A stretch of DNA of 64,000 nucleotides from an uncultured Collinsella sp. GTDB taxonomy: Bacteria; Actinomycetota; Coriobacteriia; Coriobacteriales; Coriobacteriaceae. The translations under genes were made by a program, and so were the position numbers. Shown here piece by piece: positions 43,010-51,995 of this stretch; position 1 is the first letter of the stretch; each line of letters begins with the position of its first letter. The stretch spans positions 1 to 64,000 of the forward strand of contig CABUKS010000002.1 in the NCBI GenBank assembly GCA_902492235.1, given 5' to 3'. A model generated the notes under the pieces. It did not search any database. It had not been told where the DNA came from and saw only the letters and a list, made by a program, of their open reading frames with translations.

Positions 43010-43873
43010 CTATTCGACGATTGGTGCTCCGTGGCCCCAAGAACCTTCCATGCCGCACACGGTCGAGGCAAACCCGGCAGCAAAGTCGAGCGCGCGCTCG
43101 ATAGCCTCGGCGCCATCCTCACCACGCTTGGCGGAATCGAGATAGCACATCAAAAACGAGGTGAGGAACGAGTCGCCCGCCCCCATGGTGTCCTTCATGT
43201 CCGTTACCGGTTTAGCCAGCTGGCGGTAATAACGATCGCCGTCGTAAGCAATGCAGCCCTCGGCGCCCGCCGTAGCCGACACAAAACGCGGACCCAAGCC
43301 CTTCACCCATGCCAGACGCTCGCGAATCTCGTCCTCACTCGCGGCATCCGCCGCACTAAAGAAAGCAAAATCGACGTAGGGCGCAATCTGCTCGTAGTAC
43401 TCGTCGGTGGAGTCGTCCGAAAAGTCAAAAGAGACCGTGACGCCCGCAGCCTTCAGCTTGGGCAGCTCGCGCTCGGTAAAGCAATAGTTGCCCGAATGAA
43501 CCACATCGAACTGCTTCATGTACGCAAGGTCAAAGCGATCGAGGACATAGCGCGCATCGCCACGGATACCGCCCTCGTTGGAGCCAAGGAAGACACGGTC
43601 ACCGTCAACGACGGTCACGCGAGCCGCTCCGTTCTCGCCAATCATCTGCTCGCACTTGTCAAGCTCGATGCCCTCATCCTCGAGGCTTGCAATGACATGC
43701 TCGGCAGCGGCATCATTGCCAAAAATGCCCATGTATGCGGAGCGTGCGGCACCGCATTTCTTGGCATAAACGGCAAAGTTCACCGCATTGCCGCCGGGAT
43801 ACATGGTGTGGATATGCTCGTAGCGATCGACGACGTTGTCGCCAAATCCGAGCGCGTTAACGTTAAATGCCAT
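43010..43873 (-). CDS. PfkB family kinase, fructoselysine 6-kinase-like (FrlD)
   Basis: A 287-aa ribokinase-fold protein: GFGDNVVDRYEH, YPGGNAVNFAVYAKKCG, FDVVHSGNYCF, FDFSDDSTDEYY and MKDTMGAGDSFLTSF. The order and wording closely follow FrlD, which phosphorylates fructoselysine at C6. It begins 15 bp after the FrlB-like gene, as expected for a kinase/deglycase pair. Confidence 0.87.
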   Translation of the reverse strand: MAFNVNALGFGDNVVDRYEHIHTMYPGGNAVNFAVYAKKCGAARSAYMGIFGNDAAAEHVIASLEDEGIELDKCEQMIGENGAARVTVVDGDRVFLGSNEGGIRGDARYVLDRFDLAYMKQFDVVHSGNYCFTERELPKLKAAGVTVSFDFSDDSTDEYYEQIAPYVDFAFFSAADAASEDEIRERLAWVKGLGPRFVSATAGAEGCIAYDGDRYYRQLAKPVTDMKDTMGAGDSFLTSFLMCYLDSAKRGEDGAEAIERALDFAAGFASTVCGMEGSWGHGAPIVE

Positions 43874-43887
43874 GGCCTTTGTCCCTT

Positions 43888-44856
43888 CTAGTACTCGACA
43901 ACACCCATATAGCGACGGAAATCGGGATCGTGATCAAACACCTTGCCGCGTGCGGCACGCAGCTCGCAGTTCATGGCGTAGAACAGCACCGGGTCCAGAT
44001 AGGCACGGACGCTCGCCGGCACGGCTTCCATACCGTACTCCTTGGCATCGAGCACCATCAGCGTATCGGTATGCGTCTTAAGGAACGCCAGGGCGCGCTC
44101 GTCCATAGCACGGCACTCGCTGGAGCCCATCTGCAGGAAGTAAAAAACGCCATCCTGAGTAGCCTCGAAGGGGCCATGGAAGTACTCGGCAGAGTGGATG
44201 TAGCTGCAGTGCTGCCACTGCATCTCCATAAGAGAGCAGATAGCGAAACCGTAGGTCTGGCTAAAGTTGGGACCGCTGCCCAGAATATAGAAGAACTCGT
44301 GCTCCTGACAAAGCTTGGCAAAACGATCGCCCAGCTCGGCATTTACCTTCTCACGTGCCGGGGGAAGAATCTTATCCATCTCGGCAATACCGGCATACAT
44401 ATCGGCAAGATCGGCGTAGCCCTCCTGCTGATCGAGCAGCTCTGCCGCAAGCGACAGCGAAATGCCAGCGGGGACCTCGGCCTGCGGCACGCCCTCGCCC
44501 CACGGGTAGACCCACGTGGTCCATTTACCGGTGTCGATCTTAGATCCAGCGTTGTCGGTCTGGGCGATCACCGTAGCGCCGGCAGCAAGGGCAATCTCGC
44601 AGCCCTCGACGACCTCCGGGGTGTTGCCACTGTGGCTACAAGCGATGACCAGGGACTTCTCGCCCAGACGACGCGGACGCATGATATCGAACTCGCGAGC
44701 CGTATAGATATACGAAGTGAAGGTGGTTGCCTCGCGCTGTAGAAGCTCATGAGCCGGGATCAAATCGATCATGGAGCCACCGCAAGCAATCCAGTAGACG
44801 CTGTCGAACTTGCCCTTCTCGACAATTGCCTCTTTGATCAGATCATGTGCGTTCAT
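43888..44856 (-). CDS. SIS-domain deglycase, FrlB-like
   Basis: A 322-aa protein with two sugar-isomerase (SIS) domains. The first shows YWIACGGSMIDLIPAHELL and CSHSGNTPEVVEG; the second shows FYILGSGPNFSQTYGF and SAEYFHGPFEATQDG. These are FrlB/FraB-type features; the enzymes split 6-phosphofructose-amines into glucose 6-phosphate and the free amine. The Glu/His pair in YFHGPFE is where the catalytic residues are expected. The start has GAAAGGAACTGGAT upstream. Confidence 0.87.
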   Translation of the reverse strand: MNAHDLIKEAIVEKGKFDSVYWIACGGSMIDLIPAHELLQREATTFTSYIYTAREFDIMRPRRLGEKSLVIACSHSGNTPEVVEGCEIALAAGATVIAQTDNAGSKIDTGKWTTWVYPWGEGVPQAEVPAGISLSLAAELLDQQEGYADLADMYAGIAEMDKILPPAREKVNAELGDRFAKLCQEHEFFYILGSGPNFSQTYGFAICSLMEMQWQHCSYIHSAEYFHGPFEATQDGVFYFLQMGSSECRAMDERALAFLKTHTDTLMVLDAKEYGMEAVPASVRAYLDPVLFYAMNCELRAARGKVFDHDPDFRRYMGVVEY

Positions 44857-44918
44857 ATCCAGTTCCTTTCTTGTTTGGCCCGCAATCAATGACGTTGGTT
44901 GCGTAGCTGATAGTTGGT

Positions 44919-45770
44919 TTAGTCAATCAGATATTTCTCGAATGCGGCCATGTTCTTGGCATCTGCCGCCGCCGGGTCATCGTAGTAACGACCGTCCGTG
45001 ATTTCCTGGCCCAGCATGCCGTCGAAACCATGGGCGTTGAGTGTGGCGACGAAGGCGTCCATATCGTGCTTGCCATCGCCCCACACCAGATGGCCATACG
45101 GGTCACCGTCGATAAAGTGCATCTCGTGAATTGCCCCATCACCAAAGGCAGCAAACCAGTCCTCGAGCGTCTCGCCTGCAACGCCCATCGCGGTTGTATC
45201 AACCATGGGCTGTAAGTACGGACTCGCGACCTCGTCAATCATGCGCTTCGCATCGGAAACCGTCGTCACAAGGTTGCTCTCCTCGGGGCGCAGGCTTTCC
45301 ATCGTAAGCACCAGACCGTGCTCACCAGCATACTCCGCCAGAATGGACAAGTGCTCGCGGCTGCGCTTCCAGGCTTCCTCGCGGTCCTCGTCCCAGTCGC
45401 CCCAGCCCGAGTTGACGGACATACGGTCGCACCCAAGTACCTCGGCAAGCTCAATGCCGTGCTTAAAGTACGCCAGGCTGCGCTGTTCATGCAGCGGTTT
45501 GCGTGCGCAGTACTGCCAAGGATAGACAACATTCTCGGGGCACAGAGTACGATACCTAAGCCCACGGTCTGCAGCCTTTTTCGCCAGGACCTCAGCCTCA
45601 AAGTAGCCCGTGTGGTCGAGCGTCACATGCGGCTCCGCACACCACAGCTCAATGGACTCAAAGCCCAAACGCTGCTGCACATCAAGGAAGTAATCGAGCG
45701 ACCACATGATGTAGTGGATATTCATGCCCGCAATCTGTTCGCGGTGCAGCGTCGGTTTGGATTCAGACAT
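44919..45770 (-). CDS. Xylose-isomerase-like TIM barrel, FrlC-like epimerase
   Basis: A 283-aa protein: LGFESIELWCAEPHV, YRTLCPENVVYPWQY, RMSVNSGWGDWDED, VLTMESLRPEESN, and the metal ligands in DTTAMGV and HFIDGDPYGHLVWGDG. It matches FrlC, the fructoselysine 3-epimerase that converts psicoselysine to fructoselysine. The ribosome site AAGGAGG overlaps the end of the amidohydrolase gene. Confidence 0.87.
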   Translation of the reverse strand: MSESKPTLHREQIAGMNIHYIMWSLDYFLDVQQRLGFESIELWCAEPHVTLDHTGYFEAEVLAKKAADRGLRYRTLCPENVVYPWQYCARKPLHEQRSLAYFKHGIELAEVLGCDRMSVNSGWGDWDEDREEAWKRSREHLSILAEYAGEHGLVLTMESLRPEESNLVTTVSDAKRMIDEVASPYLQPMVDTTAMGVAGETLEDWFAAFGDGAIHEMHFIDGDPYGHLVWGDGKHDMDAFVATLNAHGFDGMLGQEITDGRYYDDPAAADAKNMAAFEKYLID

Positions 45771-45771
45771 C

Positions 45772-47355
45772 TTATGCCTCCTTATTTCGATCGAACACGA
45801 TTTGTCCGTCCGACATCGTCATGTCAACCGCAAGATCGCGTGCGTCGCGATAATCGAGGTCGAACACATCCCGATCGAGCACGCAGATATCGGCAAGCTT
45901 GCCAACCTCGAGCGTACCCAGCTCGTCTTCGCGCATCAGGTCGTACGCGCCCCCGGCAGTCCAAGCGCGCAAGAGCTCGACAAGCGTCAGCGTGTTGACC
46001 TCATTCACGGGCAGTCCGTCGGCGAAGAGTCCGCCGCACGCGCTGTAGATTGACTCGCCCAGGCTCGGAATAAGCAGCGGCAGATCCGTGCCGCAGCACA
46101 CTGTGCATCCGGAATCTTCCATGCCGCGGCGATTCCAGCTGTGCAAAAGTCGCGTCTCGCCAATTTGTCGACGCATCATCGACAGGCAATCCTCGCGCCG
46201 GTCCAGCGTCAGAATCTGCGGATAGACCTCGCAAATTCCACCTAACTTGCCAAACTCGACAAGATCGGTCGGGTCAGAGTTCTCGAGATCGGTAATCGCA
46301 TGGCGGCGAAGCATCCGTCCATGCTCGTCTCGAGGCAGCGAGGCATAGAGCGCCACGGTGCGACGAACGGCGCCATCGCCCTGGCAATGCAAGGAATATC
46401 GGAAGCCGTCAGCATCAATTGCACGCAGCTCGTTCTCAATCAGATCCCACTCTGGCTCCTCGACGACCGTCTTGCCGGCAGCGCCCGCATCGGCCGAGTC
46501 CTCATAGGGGTCTATCATCTCGGCAAGCCCCGCCCATACGCCGCGATCGGTCATACGGTTGAAGCCAGAAAAACGAACGAACGGTCCCCGGAAGCGCTCT
46601 CGCGCCTCGCGGGCATATGCCAGATTTGCACCGGCGCCCACCGGCTGCGACATCATAGAGACGCGAACCGTCAGCTCACCAGATTCCTCACGGCGAGCCA
46701 TTTCGTCGGCAAAGCCGTAGTAGTCATCAAACGCCATTTCCTTGATGGCGGTAACGCCGCGCTCGTTAAGCATGCTCATGTAGTCCGAATACCCGGCACG
46801 CACCTCGGGCAGCGCGAGGAAATCGCTCATCATGCGCCAGATCTTCTCGGCATAGCACGCCTGGGGTGTAAAGCCGTATCGCGCACTGGCGGCAGCATTG
46901 AGAACGCAGGTCTCCGCACCCGATGTAAAGCAGACGACGGGGATATCGCCAAAACAATCGTCAAACACAGCTGCTGTATTTGCGTTCTCGGCATCCGATG
47001 CCAACGTTTCGGGTAGGTTGTGGCCAAAAGCCGCCGCGCAATCCGGATGATCTTCTTTCCATGCACGCAAGAGCGACACGGCCTCTTTGGCATCAGCGAT
47101 GCCGGACAGATCAGACCCCAACGTCCGCAGCGCCCAGCCTGTATAGAAGGTATGTACATCGATCAGGCCAGGCATGACGGTGCGGTCGCCCAGGTCAACT
47201 ACCTCGTCCGCCTGGGTCAAATACGAAGCTACCTCACACTTGGTGCCAACAGCCTCAATTCGATTGCCACGGACCGCTACGAAACCTTCAAACGGCAGGT
47301 CCCCCGTACCGGTAAAGACGCTCTTAGACGTCAGGACCGTCAAACGATCAGACAT
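45772..47355 (-). CDS. YtcJ-type amidohydrolase with altered metal motif
   Basis: A 527-aa Amidohydro_3 protein. The beta-sandwich segments (FEGFVAVRGNRIEAVG, GKLADICVLDRDVFDLD) frame a TIM barrel. The first metal motif, normally HxH after the conserved Gly-Leu-(I/N)-Asp, reads GLIDVHTFYTG, so the second His is missing; YSLHCQGDGAVRR and CCGTDLP hold other ligands. The ATG at 47355 starts 10 bp after the transporter stop. It might deacylate or hydrolyse the imported compound, or be a non-classical member. Confidence 0.78.
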   Translation of the reverse strand: MSDRLTVLTSKSVFTGTGDLPFEGFVAVRGNRIEAVGTKCEVASYLTQADEVVDLGDRTVMPGLIDVHTFYTGWALRTLGSDLSGIADAKEAVSLLRAWKEDHPDCAAAFGHNLPETLASDAENANTAAVFDDCFGDIPVVCFTSGAETCVLNAAASARYGFTPQACYAEKIWRMMSDFLALPEVRAGYSDYMSMLNERGVTAIKEMAFDDYYGFADEMARREESGELTVRVSMMSQPVGAGANLAYAREARERFRGPFVRFSGFNRMTDRGVWAGLAEMIDPYEDSADAGAAGKTVVEEPEWDLIENELRAIDADGFRYSLHCQGDGAVRRTVALYASLPRDEHGRMLRRHAITDLENSDPTDLVEFGKLGGICEVYPQILTLDRREDCLSMMRRQIGETRLLHSWNRRGMEDSGCTVCCGTDLPLLIPSLGESIYSACGGLFADGLPVNEVNTLTLVELLRAWTAGGAYDLMREDELGTLEVGKLADICVLDRDVFDLDYRDARDLAVDMTMSDGQIVFDRNKEA

Positions 47356-47364
47356 CACAACCAC

Positions 47365-48828
47365 CTACACCGGAAGCATGCCAGAGATTGCCGTTACGAT
47401 CAGGCCAAAGACGACCATGAAAATGAAGAACTTCCAAATGGTCTTCCACCATTGGCCAAACGAAATCCTAGCCACGGCAAGGCCGGCGACCGTCATGCCC
47501 GCCACGGGGCTGATGGTGTTGATGGTCTGGTTGGCAAACTGGAGCGCGGTGACGGCCGCCTCGGGATTGAGGCCCATGAGCTCGGTCAGGGGGCCCATAA
47601 CGGGCATGGTGAGCGCCGCCAGGCCAGAACTCGAGGGAACCAGCAAAGAGAGCAGGCCAAGGACGATATACATAAACGTGGTGTAGACGGCGGCGGGTGC
47701 ACCGGCAAGCGCGGTAGCGAGCGCCTGGAGGATGGTGTCGATGATCATGCCGCCCTCGGCGATGACCAGAATACCGCGAGCGATACCGATAACGATGGCA
47801 GCGTACGCAAAGTCGGCGAGACCCTTAACAAACTCCTCTGCGATCGTCTGCTGGTCAAGGCCGCCCAGGATACCGGCAAGCAAGCCCATGCCAAGGAACA
47901 CGGCGGAAATCTCATTCATGTACCAGCCCTGGGTAACAAGACCCCAGACGATAATGCCCATACCGCAAGCAAAATCGATAAGCACGAGCTTCTGACGGAT
48001 AGTGAACTCTTCCTCGATGGAGGCATCGGTCACGGAAAACTCAATACGCTTGAGCTTATCGTCCTCGTACACAATGGACGACTCGGGGTTTTTCTTGACG
48101 CGCATGGCGTAGCGCATGGCCCATGCGATACCGACGGCAGTGAAGATGACCCAAGAAACGGCGCGCAGCCACAGTTGCGGATTACCCTCGATGCCAATGA
48201 TGCCTTGGGCGATCAAAACATTAAACGGGTCGATGGTCGAAGCACAATATCCCAGGTTAGGACCAAGGAAGCAGATGATGAATGCCGTCATCGAGTCATA
48301 ACCGATACCCATCATGATGGGAATGAAGATGGCATAGAACGGCAGGGCTTCCTCAGACATACCAAACGTAGTGCCGCAAATGGACAGCAATGTCATCGTG
48401 ATGGGAATGATGAGGATGTCCTTGTTCTTGAGCTTTTTAATCACACGGCTCATGCCGGCATTCAAAGCGTTGGTCTTGGTGATGATCGCGAACGATCCGC
48501 CAATCAATAAGACGAACGCAACGACGTCGGCAGCCTCTTGGATACCCTTGGTGGGCGCTTGCAGAACCGCGAAGATATCCTGGCCCAGATTGATGGTCTC
48601 GCCGGTCTCGGAATCGGTGTAGTTCTTATCGACCTGTTCATAGGTTCCAGCAACGGCGACTTCACGCTCGCCCGCCGCTGTCGAAATCGTCTTGCGCTGA
48701 TACTGACCAGAGGGAACGATCCAAGTCAGGACCGCAAAGACAACGATCAGCAAGAACATGATCGTATAGACATGCGGTAATTTGAACTTAAAACGTCTGT
48801 TTGTCTTCTTCGCCTTCGTATCTGACAT
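47365..48828 (-). CDS. YfcC family (AbgT/DcuC-like) transporter
   Basis: A 487-aa integral membrane protein with about 12 segments, starting with basic KAKKTNRRFKFKLPHVYTI and LTWIVPSGQY, the YfcC/C4-dicarboxylate anaerobic carrier signature. FGMSEEALPFYAIFIPIM and LLSLLVPSSSGLAALTMPVM are the conserved re-entrant motifs. The start has TTGGAGGTATCT upstream. As the first gene of the operon behind the GntR palindrome, it should import the substrate, perhaps a glycated amino acid or small peptide. Confidence 0.88.
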   Translation of the reverse strand: MSDTKAKKTNRRFKFKLPHVYTIMFLLIVVFAVLTWIVPSGQYQRKTISTAAGEREVAVAGTYEQVDKNYTDSETGETINLGQDIFAVLQAPTKGIQEAADVVAFVLLIGGSFAIITKTNALNAGMSRVIKKLKNKDILIIPITMTLLSICGTTFGMSEEALPFYAIFIPIMMGIGYDSMTAFIICFLGPNLGYCASTIDPFNVLIAQGIIGIEGNPQLWLRAVSWVIFTAVGIAWAMRYAMRVKKNPESSIVYEDDKLKRIEFSVTDASIEEEFTIRQKLVLIDFACGMGIIVWGLVTQGWYMNEISAVFLGMGLLAGILGGLDQQTIAEEFVKGLADFAYAAIVIGIARGILVIAEGGMIIDTILQALATALAGAPAAVYTTFMYIVLGLLSLLVPSSSGLAALTMPVMGPLTELMGLNPEAAVTALQFANQTINTISPVAGMTVAGLAVARISFGQWWKTIWKFFIFMVVFGLIVTAISGMLPV

Positions 48829-48870
48829 AGATACCTCCAAAGAACTCGAGACTGCATCGCATCTCGCTTC

Positions 48871-48893
48871 AACGTTTGCATAAGGCAAACGTT
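48871..48893. promoter_or_regulatory. Perfect 9-bp palindrome, candidate GntR operator
   Basis: AACGTTTGC-ATAAG-GCAAACGTT lies 43 bp before the YfcC start and about 8-30 nt after the predicted transcription start, a position suited to repression by the adjacent GntR-type regulator. Confidence 0.65.
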
Positions 48894-48907
48894 CTATGAC
48901 GTCCCAT

Positions 48908-48936
48908 AGATTACCAGCAGCTTTTTCCTTCATCAA
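48908..48936 (-). promoter_or_regulatory. Promoter of the catabolic operon
   Basis: On the minus strand TTGATG (48931-48936) and TAATCT (48908-48913) are 17 bp apart. Confidence 0.55.
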
Positions 48937-48994
48937 GATAATTTCAAACTGGTTGCCGCAACGCGGTTGAACGGTTGTGTTCGCGCCGTGAACG

Positions 48995-49038
48995 GTATGG
49001 AAACGCCCGGTGAGATGATCCACCGGGCGTTTCCATAC
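48995..49038. terminator. Terminator of the gntR gene
   Basis: GTATGGAAACGCCCGGTG pairs perfectly with CACCGGGCGTTTCCATAC (18 bp, 8-nt loop). It isolates the regulator from the operon. Confidence 0.8.
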
Positions 49039-49046
49039 GCAATGTC

Positions 49047-49790
49047 CTAGATGTCAAAAACGTAGCGAGACCCAACGATCCGCTGACGACCGATGATAAA
49101 CGGCCGCCGCTGCTCATCGAAAAAGAAGGCTTCCATATAAAACAAGGGTTCGCCAACGGGAACTGCCAACAGCCGAGCGACCTCGGGCGACGCGCACGCG
49201 ATCTCGAGCGTGCACGGGTCGGTAAACGCGGGCGTGCGGCCCGTTCGGTTGCGCACGAACTCAAAAATGGATTGGTTAGATAGAGGTGCCGTTGATAGAT
49301 AGGCGTTGTCCTCGTAAACGTATATGTTGTTCTCGAGCATGACGGGGACTCCATCGGCAGTACGTACACGCTCAACGCAAATCAAATCAGTTCCAACGGG
49401 AACACCAAAGAACTGCGCTTCGGTAGAATCTGCCGGCAGTATCTTTCTCGAAATGACGCACGCCCCCGGCTCCATTCCGTTAACGCGGCATGCGTCCGAA
49501 AAACTCTGGACGTCATCCTTCTGGCGAATCTTGCGCTTAAGCTTGGGGGCATTGACAAACGTGCCTTTCCCCTGCCGCTTCGTTAGATAGCCCTGCTGGA
49601 CGAGCTCCTCAATAGCGCGTCGCACGGTAACGCGGCCAACTTTATAGTTCTCAGCCAATTCGAATTCGTTGGGTATCCGCGCGCCCGCCTTGTAGGCACC
49701 GGAGTTGATTTCGTTTTTAATGATATCAATAACCTGTTGGTACAGCGGTATTGCTGCTTTACCATCAGTTAGCCCTTCAGTCGGTGGCAT
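49047..49790 (-). CDS. GntR/UTRA regulator, FrlR-like
   Basis: A 247-aa regulator. Residues 14-80 are a GntR winged helix (IPLYQQVIDIIKNEINSGAY, then GRVTVRRAIEELVQQGYL and KRQGKGTFV). Residues 95-247 are a UTRA ligand-binding domain (ICVERVRTADGVPVMLENNI; IIGRQRIVGSRYVF). The start has GGGAGAGGGTAT upstream. Its place beside the Frl-type operon suggests it senses a phosphosugar-amine intermediate. Confidence 0.9.
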   Translation of the reverse strand: MPPTEGLTDGKAAIPLYQQVIDIIKNEINSGAYKAGARIPNEFELAENYKVGRVTVRRAIEELVQQGYLTKRQGKGTFVNAPKLKRKIRQKDDVQSFSDACRVNGMEPGACVISRKILPADSTEAQFFGVPVGTDLICVERVRTADGVPVMLENNIYVYEDNAYLSTAPLSNQSIFEFVRNRTGRTPAFTDPCTLEIACASPEVARLLAVPVGEPLFYMEAFFFDEQRRPFIIGRQRIVGSRYVFDI

Positions 49791-49817
49791 ATACCCTCTC
49801 CCAGCACAATTAAGTCT

Positions 49818-49856
49818 AAAACGGGCTTAAGGGCATTCAGCAAGTCCTTAAGCCCG
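49818..49856 (-). terminator. Terminator after HAD gene
   Basis: CGGGCTTAAGG pairs perfectly with CCTTAAGCCCG; on the minus strand TTTTAG follows. Confidence 0.75.
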
Positions 49857-49940
49857 CATTAGCATAAAGTATGCTTGCTGCCGCACCAAAATGTCGGGTA
49901 TTTACTCATCAGACCCGAAAAACGCGCAACTACCGCGCTC

Positions 49941-50600
49941 CTAAGAAAGCGTGAGCAGCTCCGGCAGCTGGTCGATAATCTTGTCCGCGGCATCCTGGCT
50001 AAAGCCAAAGCGTTCCTCGCGCTTGGCAATGACTGTCAGGCCGGCTCGCTTGCCAGCGGTGATGCCGGGCACCGAATCCTCAACGCAGCAGCAGCGATTC
50101 GCGGGCAGCCCCAGCAGGTCCAGCGCATGCAGGTAGATGTCGGGCTCGGGCTTGCTCTCCTTAAACTGCTCGCCGCTCACCACATACTCAAAGGCATCCG
50201 ACAGCCCGCACGCATTGAGCACTTCCTCGATGCTATCCATGGGAGACGAGCTGGCAAGCGCCACGCGAACGCCACGGCGCGGCAGCTCTCGAATCGTATC
50301 CACGGCGCCTGGGTTAATCAAAGCCTGATAGTCGCGCGGACGCTTATGCGCCCACTCGTCCCAACGGATCAACGCTTCCTCGCCAGTTAAATGCCCCTTC
50401 CCGGCGCGCTCAAACCAATCGACCAGCATACGCAGGAAGAACTGATGAGAGGTACCAACCTGCCCGTTCAACTCCTCTTGAGTCAGGTTAAGCCCAAGCT
50501 CCTTGGCAAACGCGGCAGTCTCGCCCAGGTAGTAATACTCGGTATCGACAATGACGCCGTCCATGTCAAAGATAACGGCGTCGAACGGAAATGCGGACAC
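49941..50600 (-). CDS. HAD-IA phosphatase (beta-phosphoglucomutase-like)
   Basis: A 219-aa HAD hydrolase: motif I FDMDGVIVDTE, motif II ALASSSP, motif III Lys in FKESKPEPDIY and motif IV CVEDSVPGITAG. The alpha-helical cap is of subclass I. The GTG start has GGGAGGGTGCC upstream; an upstream frame lacks a site. It probably acts on a sugar phosphate. It follows a second HAD gene by 63 bp and may be unrelated to the Frl operon because a terminator intervenes. Confidence 0.88.
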   Translation of the reverse strand: MSAFPFDAVIFDMDGVIVDTEYYYLGETAAFAKELGLNLTQEELNGQVGTSHQFFLRMLVDWFERAGKGHLTGEEALIRWDEWAHKRPRDYQALINPGAVDTIRELPRRGVRVALASSSPMDSIEEVLNACGLSDAFEYVVSGEQFKESKPEPDIYLHALDLLGLPANRCCCVEDSVPGITAGKRAGLTVIAKREERFGFSQDAADKIIDQLPELLTLS

Positions 50601-50612
50601 GGCACCCTCCCT

Positions 50613-50644
50613 AACAAAAGGGCGCCCGCAAGCGGACGCCCGAG
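50613..50644 (-). terminator. Hairpin between the two HAD genes
   Basis: GGGCGTCCGC and GCGGGCGCCC pair imperfectly; on the minus strand TTTTGTT follows. Confidence 0.6.
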
Positions 50645-50663
50645 CCATGCACTATCGGCGATT

Positions 50664-51506
50664 CTAACCCAGCAGCTTATCCAGCGCCACCGCAATGCCG
50701 TCTTCGTTATTATTGGCGGTCACCATCTGGGCCACAGCCTTGACCTCATCGACGGCGTTGCCCATGGCAACACCGGTTCCGGCCCACTCAATCATAGACT
50801 TGTCATTCTGGCCGTCGCCAAACGAGACGACCTCGCTGGCATCGATGCCGAGCTTGGGCAGGGCACCCTCGAGCGCGCGGGCCTTGTCAATACCGGGCGC
50901 CGTGTACTCAAAGTACCAGTCGGCCGTAAACATACCCGAAAGCGTCTGGGTAAAGGACGCGTACATCTCCTCGTGATGCGCTTGCAGATAGGCCGGGTCG
51001 CCCGCCGTCAGCAGCTTGTCCACGGGATAAGCATCAGCGACCTCATGCAGGCTCTCCACCTCGCGAATCTTAAGATCGCACGCGTCGCGCTCATACTTGA
51101 CGATGTTTTTCTGCGAGCCATCCGGCAGCGTAATCATGCAATGGTACGAGTCCTCGACGTGCAAATCGCGACCGAGCGAAATCATAGGGATCACGTCAAA
51201 ATTACGCAGGTGATCAATCAGGCGATGCAGCTCGTCAGCCGGCATGGCCTGGTCAAAAAGGACCTCATCGGTCTGAGCGTCGACCACATGCGCGCCATTA
51301 AAGGCGACTAGCAGACCGTCATGGTTTTGAAGGTCGAGCTCCTGCGCCAGAGCATGTAGCCCCCATGCGGGACGGCCCGAAGCCAAGATGAGCTTAATGC
51401 CCGACTCCTGCGCCGCGAGCAGCTTCTCGCGCGTACGCGGGCTGATGACCTTTTGGTCGTTGGTGAGCGTGCCGTCGATATCCATTGCGATGGCTTTGAT
51501 TGCCAT
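50664..51506 (-). CDS. Cof-type HAD-IIB phosphatase
   Basis: A 280-aa HAD hydrolase of subfamily IIB: motif I AIAMDIDGTLTNDQK, motif II LILASGRPAWG, motif III Lys in the ...DKARALEGALPKLGI segment and motif IV VVSFGDGQNDKSMI. The large C2 cap lies between motifs II and III. Such enzymes dephosphorylate sugar phosphates or flavin/PLP phosphates. The start codon has a good context after GGAGGCACAT. Confidence 0.9.
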   Translation of the reverse strand: MAIKAIAMDIDGTLTNDQKVISPRTREKLLAAQESGIKLILASGRPAWGLHALAQELDLQNHDGLLVAFNGAHVVDAQTDEVLFDQAMPADELHRLIDHLRNFDVIPMISLGRDLHVEDSYHCMITLPDGSQKNIVKYERDACDLKIREVESLHEVADAYPVDKLLTAGDPAYLQAHHEEMYASFTQTLSGMFTADWYFEYTAPGIDKARALEGALPKLGIDASEVVSFGDGQNDKSMIEWAGTGVAMGNAVDEVKAVAQMVTANNNEDGIAVALDKLLG

Positions 51507-51995
51507 ATGTGCCTCCTTGCATAGTTTTTATCGCGCACTATCTTATCCGAGCCGGGGCACGTTCGCACAGCGCGCGTATGACGGTTGCAAAACCACCCCA
51601 TTTGAAACAAAGGCAAAAAAGTACTTGCAAAGACGCGTTCCGACATATAAGTTGATAAAAGACCGCCGTTGCGGTTTTAAGTAGATCGAGCATATGAAGT
51701 TTGAGTTTTAGCGTGTAAGAGAAGGAAGATCGGCAAAGTACAACCCCAAACGCAATGACAACTTAATGAGGTAACTGCCACATGTGAGGCACCCAGGACA
51801 TTGCTGTCTCGATTTTGAGCACGATGCCTTCCGCCTTGCATGGGCCGTTCCATCCCGCCCCTGCAGCAACTGCCTCACGGGCTCATTGAAAACCGCATAG
51901 CACCCCAACGTCAGCACATCACCCACGGCAAGCACATCACTCACGACAACCAACACATCAACAAACAGCACGAACATCAACCGATTGGAGAAGCT
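51507..51995. other. 490-bp intergenic region with short tandem repeat
   Basis: No gene is supported here. It contains a possible promoter, a small imperfect hairpin near 51652-51680, and an 18-bp tandem repeat, AGCACATCACCCACGGCA (51913-51930) and AGCACATCACTCACGACA (51931-51948), followed by a degenerate third unit just before the unknown gene. The lower coding density fits the edge of an accessory segment. Confidence 0.4.
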
